A stretch of 64,000 nucleotides of DNA from Allobosea sp. 47.2.35 (GCF_024655635.1 NZ_JANLGI010000011.1:112773-176772); one strand, 5' to 3'; counted from the first letter of the stretch, positions 45,582-54,360 are shown. Made by a program: numbers and translations. Notes: a model not told the origin generated them from the sequence alone.

Positions 45582-46625
45582 ATGCGCGCCTTCTATCACC
45601 CCGACCAAGCCCTTCACGATCCCCAGCAATATATGCGCTTCGGCAAGGTCGTGGCTCCCAAGGACCTGCCGGAGCGGACGGAGCGCTTGCTCAGCGCGCT
45701 CAGGAAGCACGGCATCACGCCGGAGAAGCCGGCGGCGCATGGCACGGACCCGGTCCTGGCGATCCATGATGCCGGCTTCGTCAAGTTCCTCGAAACCGCC
45801 TGGGCGCGCTGGCAGGACCTGCCGGCCGAGCGCGGGCCGGAAGTCTGGCCGAGCACCTTCCCCTATTGGAGCGGCCGCCCGGACGAGGATGTCCGCCCGC
45901 CTTGCCGCCCGACCGGCTTCATCGGCCAGCTCGGCTGGTATCTCGGCGATCTCTCGGTGCCGATCGGCGAGCATTGCTGGCATTCGACGCTGCGCTCCTC
46001 GGAAACCGCCGTCTCCGCGGCCGACGCGATCCTGGCCGGCGAGCGCGCCGTCTATTCGCTCTGCCGCCCGTCCGGCCACCATGCGCGTGCCGATCGCGCC
46101 ACCGGCTTCTGCTATCTCAACAACACGGCGATTGCGGCCCAGCGCCTGCGCTCGAAATTCGGCAAGGTCGCGATCCTCGATGTCGACGCCCATCACGGCG
46201 ACGGCACGCAGCAGATCTTCTATCGCCGCAACGACGTGCTGACGATCTCGGTCCATGCCGATCCCACCAACTACTACCCGTTCTTCACCGGTTATGCCGA
46301 CGAGCGCGGCAACGGCCCGGGCGAGGGCTTCAACCTGAACCTGCCGCTGGCACATGGTGCGGGTGGCGCCGCGATGGAGACAGCCGTCGCCGAGGCCGGC
46401 AAGGCGATCCGCGATTTCGGTGCCGAGGTCGTGGTGATTGCGCTCGGCTACGACGCCCACAAGGACGACCCGATCGGCGTGTTGAAGCTGGAGGCTTCGG
46501 ATTTCGGCACGATCGGCCGACAGGTGAAGGGTTTCGGCCTGCCGACGCTGGTGGTGCAGGAGGGCGGCTACGCTATCGAGGCGATCGGCGATTGCCTTGA
46601 CGCTTTCCTCGGTGGCTTCAAGTAA
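45582..46625 (+). CDS. Histone deacetylase-family protein (acetylpolyamine amidohydrolase-like)
   Basis: A 347-residue arginase/deacetylase-fold zinc hydrolase. Key motifs are RPSGHHARADRATGFCYLNN near residue 162 (the His pair acting in catalysis), DVDAHHGDGTQQIFY near 199 (zinc Asp and His) and GYDAHKDDPIG near 288 (second zinc Asp). Bacterial members of this subgroup mostly deacetylate acetylpolyamines or acetylated small amines rather than proteins. It stands alone between a regulator and a repeat pair. Confidence 0.9.
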   Translation: MRAFYHPDQALHDPQQYMRFGKVVAPKDLPERTERLLSALRKHGITPEKPAAHGTDPVLAIHDAGFVKFLETAWARWQDLPAERGPEVWPSTFPYWSGRPDEDVRPPCRPTGFIGQLGWYLGDLSVPIGEHCWHSTLRSSETAVSAADAILAGERAVYSLCRPSGHHARADRATGFCYLNNTAIAAQRLRSKFGKVAILDVDAHHGDGTQQIFYRRNDVLTISVHADPTNYYPFFTGYADERGNGPGEGFNLNLPLAHGAGGAAMETAVAEAGKAIRDFGAEVVVIALGYDAHKDDPIGVLKLEASDFGTIGRQVKGFGLPTLVVQEGGYAIEAIGDCLDAFLGGFK

Positions 46626-46646
46626 CGCCTCTCTTCGCGACAACGC

Positions 46647-46786
46647 GTGTCATCCCGTGCGCGCTGCGGCATGCAAATGCCGCTGCGCAGACACGGGGCC
46701 GCGTGACGAGAAGGCGCCTCTTTCTGATGACGATCCCGCATCTGCGTTGCAACACTACGTGTTGCAACGCAGATGCGGGATGACAC
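46647..46786. repeat. MITE-like hairpin element, copy 2
   Basis: 140 bp with perfect 11-base inverted ends GTGTCATCCCG (46647-46657) and CGGGATGACAC (46776-46786). The right half folds into a perfect 21-base-pair hairpin (46735-46755 with 46759-46779) with loop TAC; the left half folds less perfectly (CCCGTG … CACGGG). No coding capacity. Confidence 0.85.
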
Positions 46787-46828
46787 GCTACCTCGCCTGC
46801 TTCTTCCACATCTCGTCCGTGACCACAC

Positions 46829-46966
46829 GCGTCATCCCGTGCGCGCTGCAGCGTAGAACGCTGCTGCGCAGACACGGGACCGCGTAACGAGAAGGCGCCT
46901 TTTCCGGGGAACGATCCCGCATCTGCGCCGCAGCACTGACGTGCCGCAGCGCGTGCGGGATGACAC
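46829..46966. repeat. MITE-like hairpin element, copy 3
   Basis: 138 bp, same orientation as copy 2 and separated from it by 42 bases. The ends are GCGTCATCCCG and CGGGATGACAC (one mismatch to the perfect inverted repeat). Copies 2 and 3 fill the 364-base gap between the converging deacetylase and ThDP-enzyme genes, where they could also stop transcription from both sides. Confidence 0.83.
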
Positions 46967-46989
46967 CCTTCAGCGCAGCTTGAAGCGCT

Positions 46990-48546
46990 TCAGATCGCCG
47001 CTTCGATCAGGAACGGCCCCTTCCGGCTCAGCGCCGCCTTGAACAGGCTCGCAAACTCCTCAGCCGTTGTCGCCCGCGCGGCTTCGACGCCCATGCCCTT
47101 GGCCATCATCACCCAGTCCAGAGCCGGCTCGTCGATGTTCAGCATCAGCGTGGCGTTGCGGCCGAAATCGTTGACGCCGACGGCGCGCATCTCGCCATGC
47201 AGGATCTGGTAGGTCCGGTTGGCGAAGACGACGGTGACGATGTCGAGATTCTCGCGCGCCTGTGTCCACAGGCCCTGCACCGTGTACATGCCCGAGCCGT
47301 CCGCCTGCATGCCGATGACCTTGCGGTCGGGGCAGGCGACGGCCGCGCCGATGGCGAGCGGGATGCCTTCGCCGATCGCGCCGCCGGTGAGCTGGATATA
47401 GTCGTGCTGCGGCGCGCTGTGGCAGTCGTAATAGAAGCTGCGCCCGGACGAGACCGACTCGTCGCAGACGATGCAGTTCTCCGGCAGCAGGGCCGAGACG
47501 ATGGCGCAGGCCTTGTCCGCATCGAGCTTGCCGGTCGGCAGGCCGGGCTGCTCCTTCCGCGTCGAGGCGATGTAGAGCGGGGCGGTCTTGGCCGCGCCCA
47601 TCTCCTCGGCGAGCGCGGAGATTGAGGCCGGCAGGTCGTCGCCGGGGATCGACAGCGTCGCGACCTCGCAGCCGTCATGGATCAGGCGGCCGGGCTTGCC
47701 GGGATAGGCGAAGAAGCCGACCGGGACCTGCGCGCCGACCAGCACGAGATAATCGACGTCCTTGAGCTGCTCGAGCGCCTTGTCGATCGGATAGAACACC
47801 TTCGGCATGGCGACGCGGCCGGCGCCGCGCTGGATGCGCCCGTTCGACATCTGGCTGAAGATCTGTGCGCCGGTCACCGCGCAGATGCGGGCGGCCATCT
47901 CCATCGGCTTCTCGCGGAGCGCGAGGCCCGTCAGCATGATCGCAGCCCGCGCGCCATGCTTGCGCAGGCCGGCCGCGACCTCGCGGATCGTGGCGCTTTC
48001 GACGCTCTTCAGCGCCGGCAGTTCCGTCGGCTTCAGCGTGGCGGGCTCGACGCTGCCCCAGGCGCAGTCGGCCGGCAGGATCACGGTGGTGACGCCGGGC
48101 AGCGTCAGCGAGGCGACATAGGCTTCCCCGATCGCCGGGCCGACATCCTCCGGCGTCGCGATGCGGCGGACGAAATGCGACATCGGCTCCGCCAGGCTCT
48201 CGATATCGCTGGTCAGCGGCGCGTCATGCTGAAGATGGTAGGTCGCGTGGTCGCCGACGACATTGATCATCGGCGTGCGGGCGCGCCGTGCATTGTGCAT
48301 GTTGGCGAGCGCGTTCGCCATGCCCGGCCCGCAATGCAGCAGCGTCGCCGCTGGCTTGTCGGCCATGCGGGCATAGCCGTCGGCCGCACCGGTCACCACG
48401 CCCTCGAACAGGCCGAGCACGCAGCGCATTTCCGGCTTGCGGTCGAGCGCCGCGACGAAATGCATCTCCGACGTGCCGGGATTGGCGAAGCAGGTATCGA
48501 CGCCGTTGATCAGAAGCGTGTCGCAAAGGCGGTCGGCGCCGTTCAT
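46990..48546 (-). CDS. Thiamine diphosphate-dependent enzyme, acetolactate synthase-like
   Basis: A 518-residue ThDP enzyme with the three usual domains: PYR (residues 1-165, cofactor-activating Glu in LFEGVVTGAADGYARM near 46), a central domain, and the PP domain with ADGSGMYTVQGLWTQARENLDIV near 408. The cofactor motif starts with ADG rather than the usual GDG. No acetolactate synthase small subunit is adjacent, so a decarboxylase or carboligase in catabolism is more likely than branched-chain synthesis. The ATG at 48546 follows GAGG by seven bases. It is divergent from the ABC transporter. Confidence 0.85.
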   Translation of the reverse strand: MNGADRLCDTLLINGVDTCFANPGTSEMHFVAALDRKPEMRCVLGLFEGVVTGAADGYARMADKPAATLLHCGPGMANALANMHNARRARTPMINVVGDHATYHLQHDAPLTSDIESLAEPMSHFVRRIATPEDVGPAIGEAYVASLTLPGVTTVILPADCAWGSVEPATLKPTELPALKSVESATIREVAAGLRKHGARAAIMLTGLALREKPMEMAARICAVTGAQIFSQMSNGRIQRGAGRVAMPKVFYPIDKALEQLKDVDYLVLVGAQVPVGFFAYPGKPGRLIHDGCEVATLSIPGDDLPASISALAEEMGAAKTAPLYIASTRKEQPGLPTGKLDADKACAIVSALLPENCIVCDESVSSGRSFYYDCHSAPQHDYIQLTGGAIGEGIPLAIGAAVACPDRKVIGMQADGSGMYTVQGLWTQARENLDIVTVVFANRTYQILHGEMRAVGVNDFGRNATLMLNIDEPALDWVMMAKGMGVEAARATTAEEFASLFKAALSRKGPFLIEAAI

Positions 48547-48678
48547 CGGAAAACCTCGACTCAAAGAAATAAGGGCGTCTGCGCGCCGGCGGGCGAAAGA
48601 GGAGGAAATTCCCTCTGCCCTGTCAAACGAGAGAATGTCATGACTTCCCCAAGCGGCGCTGATCGGCCGCTTGACGTG

Positions 48679-48694
48679 TTTGCATATGCAATTA
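48679..48694. promoter_or_regulatory. HutC-type operator copy upstream of the ABC transporter
   Basis: TTTGCATATGCAATTA, containing the perfect palindrome TTGCATATGCAA (48680-48691). The 16 bases are identical to one of the two sites in the hutI/hutF control region (61615-61630). It lies about 95 bases before the binding-protein gene and about 130 bases from the divergent ThDP enzyme gene. Confidence 0.7.
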
Positions 48695-48787
48695 GGTTGA
48701 TCTGGAACGAAGGTTGCATCGCAGCACGAAGGGCGTTTAGGCGTCTGGGTGAGGCATCAGCCGAAAAACAGGGGAAGGGTTTCAACC

Positions 48788-49747
48788 ATGGCAGTTTTCA
48801 AGCGCGCCGGCGCCGCGGTCGGTTTTGGCCTCGCGGCGCTTCTTGCGGCGGGCGGCGCCCAGGCGCAGACCAAGGTCAATATCGGCATTTCCGGCTGGAC
48901 CGGCTTCGCGCCGCTGGTGCTCGCCAAGGAGGCCGGCATCTTCGCCAAGAACGGCCTCGACGTGACCATCAAGAAGATCCCGCAGAAGGATCGCCACCTC
49001 GCCATCGCCTCGGGCGACATCCAGTGCGCCGCGACCACGGTCGAGACCTGGATCGTCTGGGATGCGGCCGGCATCAAGACCAAGCAGATCTTCCAGCTCG
49101 ACAAGAGCTACGGCGCCGACGGCATGGCCGTGCGCAAGGATGTCGCCGCGATCAAGGACCTGAAGGGCAAGACGGTCGCGGCTTCCGCGCCCGGCACCTC
49201 GCCCTATTTCGCGCTGGCCTGGATGCTCAAGGAGAACGGCCTCTCGGTGAAGGACGTCAAGGTCGTCAACATGGAGCCCGGCCCGGCCGCACAGGCCTTC
49301 ATCGCCGGCCAGAATGACGCCGCCATGACCTATGAGCCCTATCTCTCCAGCGTCCGCGACAAGCCGGATGCCGGCAAGATCATCGCGACGACCCTCGACT
49401 ATCCGATGGTGATGGACACCTTCGGCTGTACCCCTGCCTTCCTCGTCAACGACAAGGCCGCGGCCGCGCTGACACAGAGCTATTACGAGGCTCTGGACAT
49501 GATCAAGAAGGATCAGGCCAAGGCCTACGAGATCATGGGCGCCGACGTGAAGCAGACCGGCGAGCAGTTCGGCAAGTCGGCCGGCTACCTGCGCTGGTCG
49601 GATGCCGAGGGTAACAAGAAGTTCTTCTCGGGCGACTGGCAGGCCTTCTCGGCCAAGGCTGCCGACCTGCTGCTCGAGATCGGCCTGATCAAGGCCAAGC
49701 CCGATCTCGCCACGCTGGTCGACACGAAGTTCGTCGCCGGCAAGTAA
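48788..49747 (+). CDS. NMT1/TauA-type ABC transporter substrate-binding protein
   Basis: A 319-residue periplasmic protein with a signal peptide cleaved after AQA near residue 26. The mature start TKVNIGISGWTGFAPLVLAKEAGIF is typical of the NMT1/SsuA/TauA group, which bind sulphonates, nitrate, pyrimidine precursors and various other organic ligands. The AASAPGTSPYFALAWML and MEPGPAAQAFIAGQNDA segments continue the fold. GGGGAAGGG precedes the ATG. The HutC-type palindrome upstream suggests the ligand is histidine, urocanate or a related imidazole. Confidence 0.9.
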   Translation: MAVFKRAGAAVGFGLAALLAAGGAQAQTKVNIGISGWTGFAPLVLAKEAGIFAKNGLDVTIKKIPQKDRHLAIASGDIQCAATTVETWIVWDAAGIKTKQIFQLDKSYGADGMAVRKDVAAIKDLKGKTVAASAPGTSPYFALAWMLKENGLSVKDVKVVNMEPGPAAQAFIAGQNDAAMTYEPYLSSVRDKPDAGKIIATTLDYPMVMDTFGCTPAFLVNDKAAAALTQSYYEALDMIKKDQAKAYEIMGADVKQTGEQFGKSAGYLRWSDAEGNKKFFSGDWQAFSAKAADLLLEIGLIKAKPDLATLVDTKFVAGK

Positions 49748-49757
49748 CAGCGACTGC

Positions 49758-50273
49758 GTGACCGGCGACATCCTCCCGGATGTTCTGGAGCCCGGCCTGC
49801 GCGTCGTCTTCTGCGGCACGCAGGCCGGCGCTGCCTCGGCCAGGCGCGGCGCCTATTATGCCGGGCCGGGCAACAAGTTCTGGCCGGTGCTTCATGAGAT
49901 CGGGCTCGTTCCGGTGAGGCTCCTGCCGGAGGAATTCCGGACCCTGCCGCGTTACGGCATCGGCCTGACCGACGTCGCCAAGCGCACATCGGGACCGGAT
50001 TCCGCGCTGCGCGGCGGCCATTTCGACGTGGCCGGCTTCACGGCGAGGATCGCTGCGAACCGGCCCCGCATCCTCGCCTTCAACGGCAAGCGTGCGGCGC
50101 AGGCCGCTCTCGGGATCAGCGAGGGGCGGCTCGCCTACGGGCCGCAAGCGCATGGACTGGCCGATGCCGACATCTACGTCCTCCCCTCGACCTCCGGCGC
50201 CGCTGCCGGCTTCTGGTCGATCGAACCCTGGAAGCAACTGGCCATGGCCGTGACCGGAATCCTATCCCGATGA
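49758..50273 (+). CDS. mug: Mug-type mismatch-specific uracil/thymine DNA glycosylase
   Basis: A 171-residue DNA repair enzyme of UDG family 2, removing uracil or thymine from G:U/G:T mispairs and ethenocytosine. The motif GPGNKFWPVLHEIGL near residue 36 carries the active Asn, and LPSTSGAAAGFW near 145 is the DNA-intercalating loop region. The start is GTG, 10 bases after the binding-protein gene, and its stop overlaps the permease start (ATGA). Thus it is translated from within a transporter operon, an unusual place. Confidence 0.87.
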   Translation: MTGDILPDVLEPGLRVVFCGTQAGAASARRGAYYAGPGNKFWPVLHEIGLVPVRLLPEEFRTLPRYGIGLTDVAKRTSGPDSALRGGHFDVAGFTARIAANRPRILAFNGKRAAQAALGISEGRLAYGPQAHGLADADIYVLPSTSGAAAGFWSIEPWKQLAMAVTGILSR

Positions 50274-51043
50274 GACCTTTGCAGCCCGTCTCGGCCTCGG
50301 CCCGCATCGGCTATGGCCTGGCCTTCTTCGCGCTCTTCGTCGCGCTCTGGTCGGTGGCGACCTTCGGCGGCTATGTCCAGCGCCTGTTCCTGGCCGATCC
50401 GCTGACCATGGTCGGCGAGGGCTACAACCTGATGGTCCGCTACGGCTTCAGCTTCGACATCATGATGACGATCTGGCGTGTCGTCGGCGGGTTCATCCTC
50501 GCCGTTCTCGTCGCGCTGCCGATCGGCATCCTGATGGGGGCCTACAAGCCGATCGAGGCGTTCCTGGAGCCTTTCGTCTCCTTCGCGCGCTATCTGCCGG
50601 CCTCGGCCTTCATCCCGCTGCTGATCCTCTGGGCCGGCATCGGCGAGACGCAGAAGCTGCTCGTCATCTTCATCGGCTCGGTCTTCCAGCTCATCCTGAT
50701 GATCGCGGTCTCCGTCGGCTCGATCCGGCGCGATCTCGTCGATGCCGCCTATACGCTGGGCGCGACCGACAGCTCGGTGGTGCGCCGCGTCATGCTGCCG
50801 AACGCGGCGCCGGAGATCGCCGAGATCTTCCGCCTCGTGCTCGGCTGGGCCTGGACCTATGTCATCGTCGCCGAGCTGATCGGCTCGTCCTCCGGCATCG
50901 GCCACATGATCACCGACAGCCAGGCGCTGCTGAACACCGGGCAGATCATCTTCGGCATCATCGTGATCGGCCTCATCGGCCTCGTCTCCGATTTCCTCTT
51001 CAAGGCGGTCAACCAGCGCCTGTTCCCGTGGGCGCGCACATGA
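50270..51043 (+). CDS. SsuC/TauC-type ABC transporter permease
   Basis: A 257-residue inner-membrane protein with six helices. The EAA loop contacting the ATPase is VDAAYTLGATDSSVVRRVMLPNAAPEI near residue 158, and LGWAWTYVIVAELIGSSSGIG near 190 is characteristic of the sulphonate/nitrate/taurine permease class. It overlaps mug by ATGA and the ATPase gene likewise, so the three are translationally coupled. Confidence 0.93.
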   Translation: MRPLQPVSASARIGYGLAFFALFVALWSVATFGGYVQRLFLADPLTMVGEGYNLMVRYGFSFDIMMTIWRVVGGFILAVLVALPIGILMGAYKPIEAFLEPFVSFARYLPASAFIPLLILWAGIGETQKLLVIFIGSVFQLILMIAVSVGSIRRDLVDAAYTLGATDSSVVRRVMLPNAAPEIAEIFRLVLGWAWTYVIVAELIGSSSGIGHMITDSQALLNTGQIIFGIIVIGLIGLVSDFLFKAVNQRLFPWART

Positions 51044-51819
51044 GCAAGCTTCTCGTCGAGAATGTCGGCAAGGTCTTTCCGGCGCAACGCGGCGGTGAGC
51101 CGACGCGCGCCCTGATGCCGACCTCGCTCAGCGTCGCCGACAATGACTTCATCACCATTCTCGGCCCCTCCGGCTGCGGCAAGTCGACCTTGCTGCGCAT
51201 CATCGGCGGGCTGGAGACGGCGAGCGAAGGGCGCGTCCTGCTGGATGGCGCAGCCGTTGCCGGGCCGGGCGCCGATCGCGGCTTCGTCTTCCAGAGCTAT
51301 ACGCTCTTCCCCTGGCTGACGGTGCAGCAGAACATCGCTTTCGGCCTGCGCGAGAAGGGCGTGTCCGAAGTCGAGCGCCTGAAGATCGCCCGCGACTGGG
51401 CGGTGCGCGTTGGCCTCGGCAGCTTCGTCGACCACTTCCCCAAGCAGCTCTCGGGCGGCATGCAGCAGCGCACGGCGATCGCCCGCGCGCTTGCCAACGA
51501 TCCCAAGATCCTCCTGCTCGACGAGCCCTTCGGCGCGCTCGACAACCAGACCCGGGCGCTGATGCAGGAAATGCTGCTCGGCATCTGGGAGCGCGAGCAG
51601 AAGACCGTGCTCTTCGTGACCCACGATATCGAGGAGGCGATCTTCGTCGGCTCCCGCGTCGTGGTGATGAGCGCGCGTCCCGGCCGGATCAAGGCCGATA
51701 TCCCCGTCGATCTGCCGCATCCGCGGCCCTACACCATCAAGACGACGCCGGAATTCGTCACCCTGAAGGAGCGCCTGGTCGAGGAAATCCGCGCCGAGGT
51801 CATCGCCGCGGATCACTAA
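51040..51819 (+). CDS. SsuB/TauB-type ABC transporter ATP-binding protein
   Basis: A 259-residue ATPase with Walker A GPSGCGKST near residue 42, Q-loop VFQSYTLFPW near 82, signature LSGGMQQR near 138 and Walker B ILLLDEPFGALD near 159. It belongs to the sulphonate/nitrate/taurine subgroup. The ATG at 51040 overlaps the permease stop (ATGA). It completes the transporter begun at 48788. Confidence 0.94.
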   Translation: MSKLLVENVGKVFPAQRGGEPTRALMPTSLSVADNDFITILGPSGCGKSTLLRIIGGLETASEGRVLLDGAAVAGPGADRGFVFQSYTLFPWLTVQQNIAFGLREKGVSEVERLKIARDWAVRVGLGSFVDHFPKQLSGGMQQRTAIARALANDPKILLLDEPFGALDNQTRALMQEMLLGIWEREQKTVLFVTHDIEEAIFVGSRVVVMSARPGRIKADIPVDLPHPRPYTIKTTPEFVTLKERLVEEIRAEVIAADH

Positions 51820-51971
51820 CCTGCCGCTGGCCATGCTTCCCTAGCGGAACCGAACCGCATCGCCTGCATTGTCATGTCGCAGGCGTGTGGCTGCCTTGCG
51901 CTGAGGGGCCGTTACGACGGCGCATTGCGTTGCCATCTTCAGCGAAAGGGGCGCTGCCGAAGGTGGGGCCA

Positions 51972-53198
51972 ATGCATTCGCTGATAGCCAGGATGTTGTC
52001 TCGGCTCGCGATCGAGCCACGTATCGATGTCGTATTTCCCGATGGTACCTTGCAGTCGGTCGGGCAGGGTGCCGCGCCGCGCTTGCGGATGCGCATCGTC
52101 GATTCCCCGACGGAACTGAAGCTTGCGCTCAATCCCGAGCTCGCCCTCGGCGAGGCCGTGATGGACGGGCGCGTCGTCGTCGAGCAGGGCTCGCTCTATG
52201 ACCTGCTCGACGCGCTGGTCGCCGCCGTTCATCGCGCGCGTCCCAAAGGCTGGGGCAAGGTGCTGGAAGGCCTCCGCACGGCGGTGCGGCGTTTCCACCA
52301 GCACAACACGCCGACGCTCGCCCGGCGCAATGTCGCGCATCACTACGATCTCAGGAGCGATTTCTTCCGGCTCTTCCTCGATCCGGACATGCAGTATTCC
52401 TGCGCCTATTTCGCCGAACCCGGCATGAGCTTGGCCGAGGCGCAAGTCGCCAAGAAGCGCCACATCATGGGCAAGCTCGACCTGGCGCAGGGGCAGCGCG
52501 TGCTCGATATCGGTTGCGGCTGGGGCGGCATGGCTTTGTCCATTGCTGACGAGACCGGTGCCTCGGTGACCGGCATCACGCTCTCCGAGGAACAGCTCGC
52601 CATCGCCCAGCGGCGCGGCGCCGAATCCGGCCTGCCGGTCGAGTTCCGGCTGCAGGACTACCGCCACCTGAACGAGCCCTTCGACCGCATCGTCTCGGTC
52701 GGCATGTTCGAGCATGTCGGCGTCGGCTATTACCGCGAGTATTTCCGCAAGATCCGGGAGTTGCTGAGCGATGACGGCGTGGCGCTGGTCCATACGATCG
52801 GCCGCTCGTCACCGCCGGGCGCAACCAATCCCTTCATCGCCAAGTACATCTTCCCGGGCGGCTATATCCCCGCCATGTCGGAGGTGGCGGCGGCGGTCGA
52901 GCAGGAGGGGCTCGTCATCACCGATGTCGAGGTGCTGCGCCTGCACTATGCCGAGACGCTGAAAATCTGGCGCGAGAACTTCCTCGCCCGGCGCGACGAG
53001 GCGGTGGCGATGTATGACGAGCGCTTCGCCCGCATGTGGGAATTCTACCTCGCGGCCTGCGAGGCGAGCTTCCGGCATGACGACCTCGTCGTCTTCCAGT
53101 TCCAGCTCGCCAAGAAGCTCGACGGCCTGCCGATCACGCGCGGCTATATCGCGGAGCGTGAGGGCGAACTTGGACGGAAGATCGCCGAGCCGGCCTAG
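51972..53198 (+). CDS. cfa: Cyclopropane-fatty-acyl-phospholipid synthase
   Basis: A 408-residue SAM-dependent enzyme that adds a methylene bridge to unsaturated membrane lipid chains. The N-terminal lipid-binding domain is about 1-110; the methyltransferase domain has VLDIGCGWGGMALSIA near 176, HYDLRSDFFRLFLD near 121 with YSCAYF after it, and EHVGVGYYREYF near 243. The family contributes to acid and stationary-phase tolerance. Its stop overlaps the stop of the converging citrate-synthase gene by four bases. Confidence 0.93.
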   Translation: MHSLIARMLSRLAIEPRIDVVFPDGTLQSVGQGAAPRLRMRIVDSPTELKLALNPELALGEAVMDGRVVVEQGSLYDLLDALVAAVHRARPKGWGKVLEGLRTAVRRFHQHNTPTLARRNVAHHYDLRSDFFRLFLDPDMQYSCAYFAEPGMSLAEAQVAKKRHIMGKLDLAQGQRVLDIGCGWGGMALSIADETGASVTGITLSEEQLAIAQRRGAESGLPVEFRLQDYRHLNEPFDRIVSVGMFEHVGVGYYREYFRKIRELLSDDGVALVHTIGRSSPPGATNPFIAKYIFPGGYIPAMSEVAAAVEQEGLVITDVEVLRLHYAETLKIWRENFLARRDEAVAMYDERFARMWEFYLAACEASFRHDDLVVFQFQLAKKLDGLPITRGYIAEREGELGRKIAEPA

Positions 53199-54334
53199 GC
53201 AGGCTCCGGCCCGACATAGCGGGCGCGAGGCCGGATCAGGCGTCCGGTCTCGCCCTGCTCCAGCGCGTGGGCGATCCAGCCGGCGCAGCGCGCGGCGGCG
53301 AAGATCTGGAACGGCACATCCGGCCCGAGCCCGAGTTCACTCGCGATCGCCGTCAGCACGAAGTCGATATTCGGTTCTTCGCCGGTCAGCGCCGTGACCG
53401 CACGGCGCGTCTCCTCATAGGCCGGCGGTAGTGTGAAGGCCGTGAGCAGCGCTCGCGCCCGCGCATCGCCATCCGGATAGAGCGGATGGCCGAAGCCGGG
53501 CAGGGGCATGCCGGTCGCAAGCCGGGCCGAGACCGCCATCTCGACGCCCTCGCTCGCGATCTCGCGCATCAGCCCGAGCACACGCGGCGTCATCCCGCCA
53601 TGCAGCGGCCCCGAGAGCGTCGCGATTCCGGCCAGGATGCTGGCGGCAAGCGAGGCGCGCGTCGAGGCCGCGACCCGGACCGCGAAGGTCGAGGCGTTGA
53701 GCTCGTGATCGGCGAGCAGCACCAGCGCGCGGCGGATCAGGTCGGCGCCGCGGTCGTCGCAGCCCCAGGCCTGCGCGAGCCGGTGATGGATCGGCCCCTG
53801 GCCCGGCCGCCCCGCGATGGCGTCGACGAGCGAGTCGATGACCGAGGCGGCCTCCAGGTAGAGCGCCTTCTTGGTGCGCCCGGCCATGGCGGGATCGCTG
53901 GCGGCGCGCGCGGCGATCACCGCGAACATCCGCTGCCGGGCCGGCGCCTCCGGCACGATCGTGAACAGCGGCGGGAAGCGCTGCGAGCCGCAATCCCAGA
54001 GCAGCCGCGCGACATCCTCAAGCTTTGCCGTCTCGGCCAGCTTTTCGGCGTCCTGCCCGCGATACCAGAGCTTGCCGCGCTGGATCGTGGCGATGCCCGA
54101 GGCCAGGATCGGCTCGCCGAACGCGATCGCATCCTCGGCGATGGCGGCAGGTTTCCGCCCCCGCGCCTTGCGATGCTCCAGCCGCGCGACATCCTCGGCC
54201 CGGTAGAGCCGTCGGCGCGAGTCGTCGGCATCGCCGCGCGCCTCGATCAGCCCGCGGCTGACATAGGCATAGAGCGTCTGCGGCTTCAGCCCGAGCCGCT
54301 GCATCACCTGTTGCGCCGTCAGCCAGTCTGTCAT
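53195..54334 (-). CDS. Citrate synthase-family protein fused to a MerR-like HTH
   Basis: A 379-residue protein. Residues 3-55 form a winged helix of MerR/excisionase type (LTAQQVMQRLGLKPQTLYAYVSRG, then RRRLYRAEDVARL); residues about 75-375 are citrate-synthase-like. The catalytic residues appear kept: His in GPLHGGM near 248, His in GFGHPLYP near 284, Asp in NIDFVLT near 328. So it may be both an enzyme and a DNA-binding protein. It is divergent from a second citrate-synthase gene, with an inverted repeat between. No function has been settled for such fusions to my knowledge. Confidence 0.88.
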   Translation of the reverse strand: MTDWLTAQQVMQRLGLKPQTLYAYVSRGLIEARGDADDSRRRLYRAEDVARLEHRKARGRKPAAIAEDAIAFGEPILASGIATIQRGKLWYRGQDAEKLAETAKLEDVARLLWDCGSQRFPPLFTIVPEAPARQRMFAVIAARAASDPAMAGRTKKALYLEAASVIDSLVDAIAGRPGQGPIHHRLAQAWGCDDRGADLIRRALVLLADHELNASTFAVRVAASTRASLAASILAGIATLSGPLHGGMTPRVLGLMREIASEGVEMAVSARLATGMPLPGFGHPLYPDGDARARALLTAFTLPPAYEETRRAVTALTGEEPNIDFVLTAIASELGLGPDVPFQIFAAARCAGWIAHALEQGETGRLIRPRARYVGPEPA

Positions 54335-54360
54335 GGGAAAATATATTGATTATATTGTTC

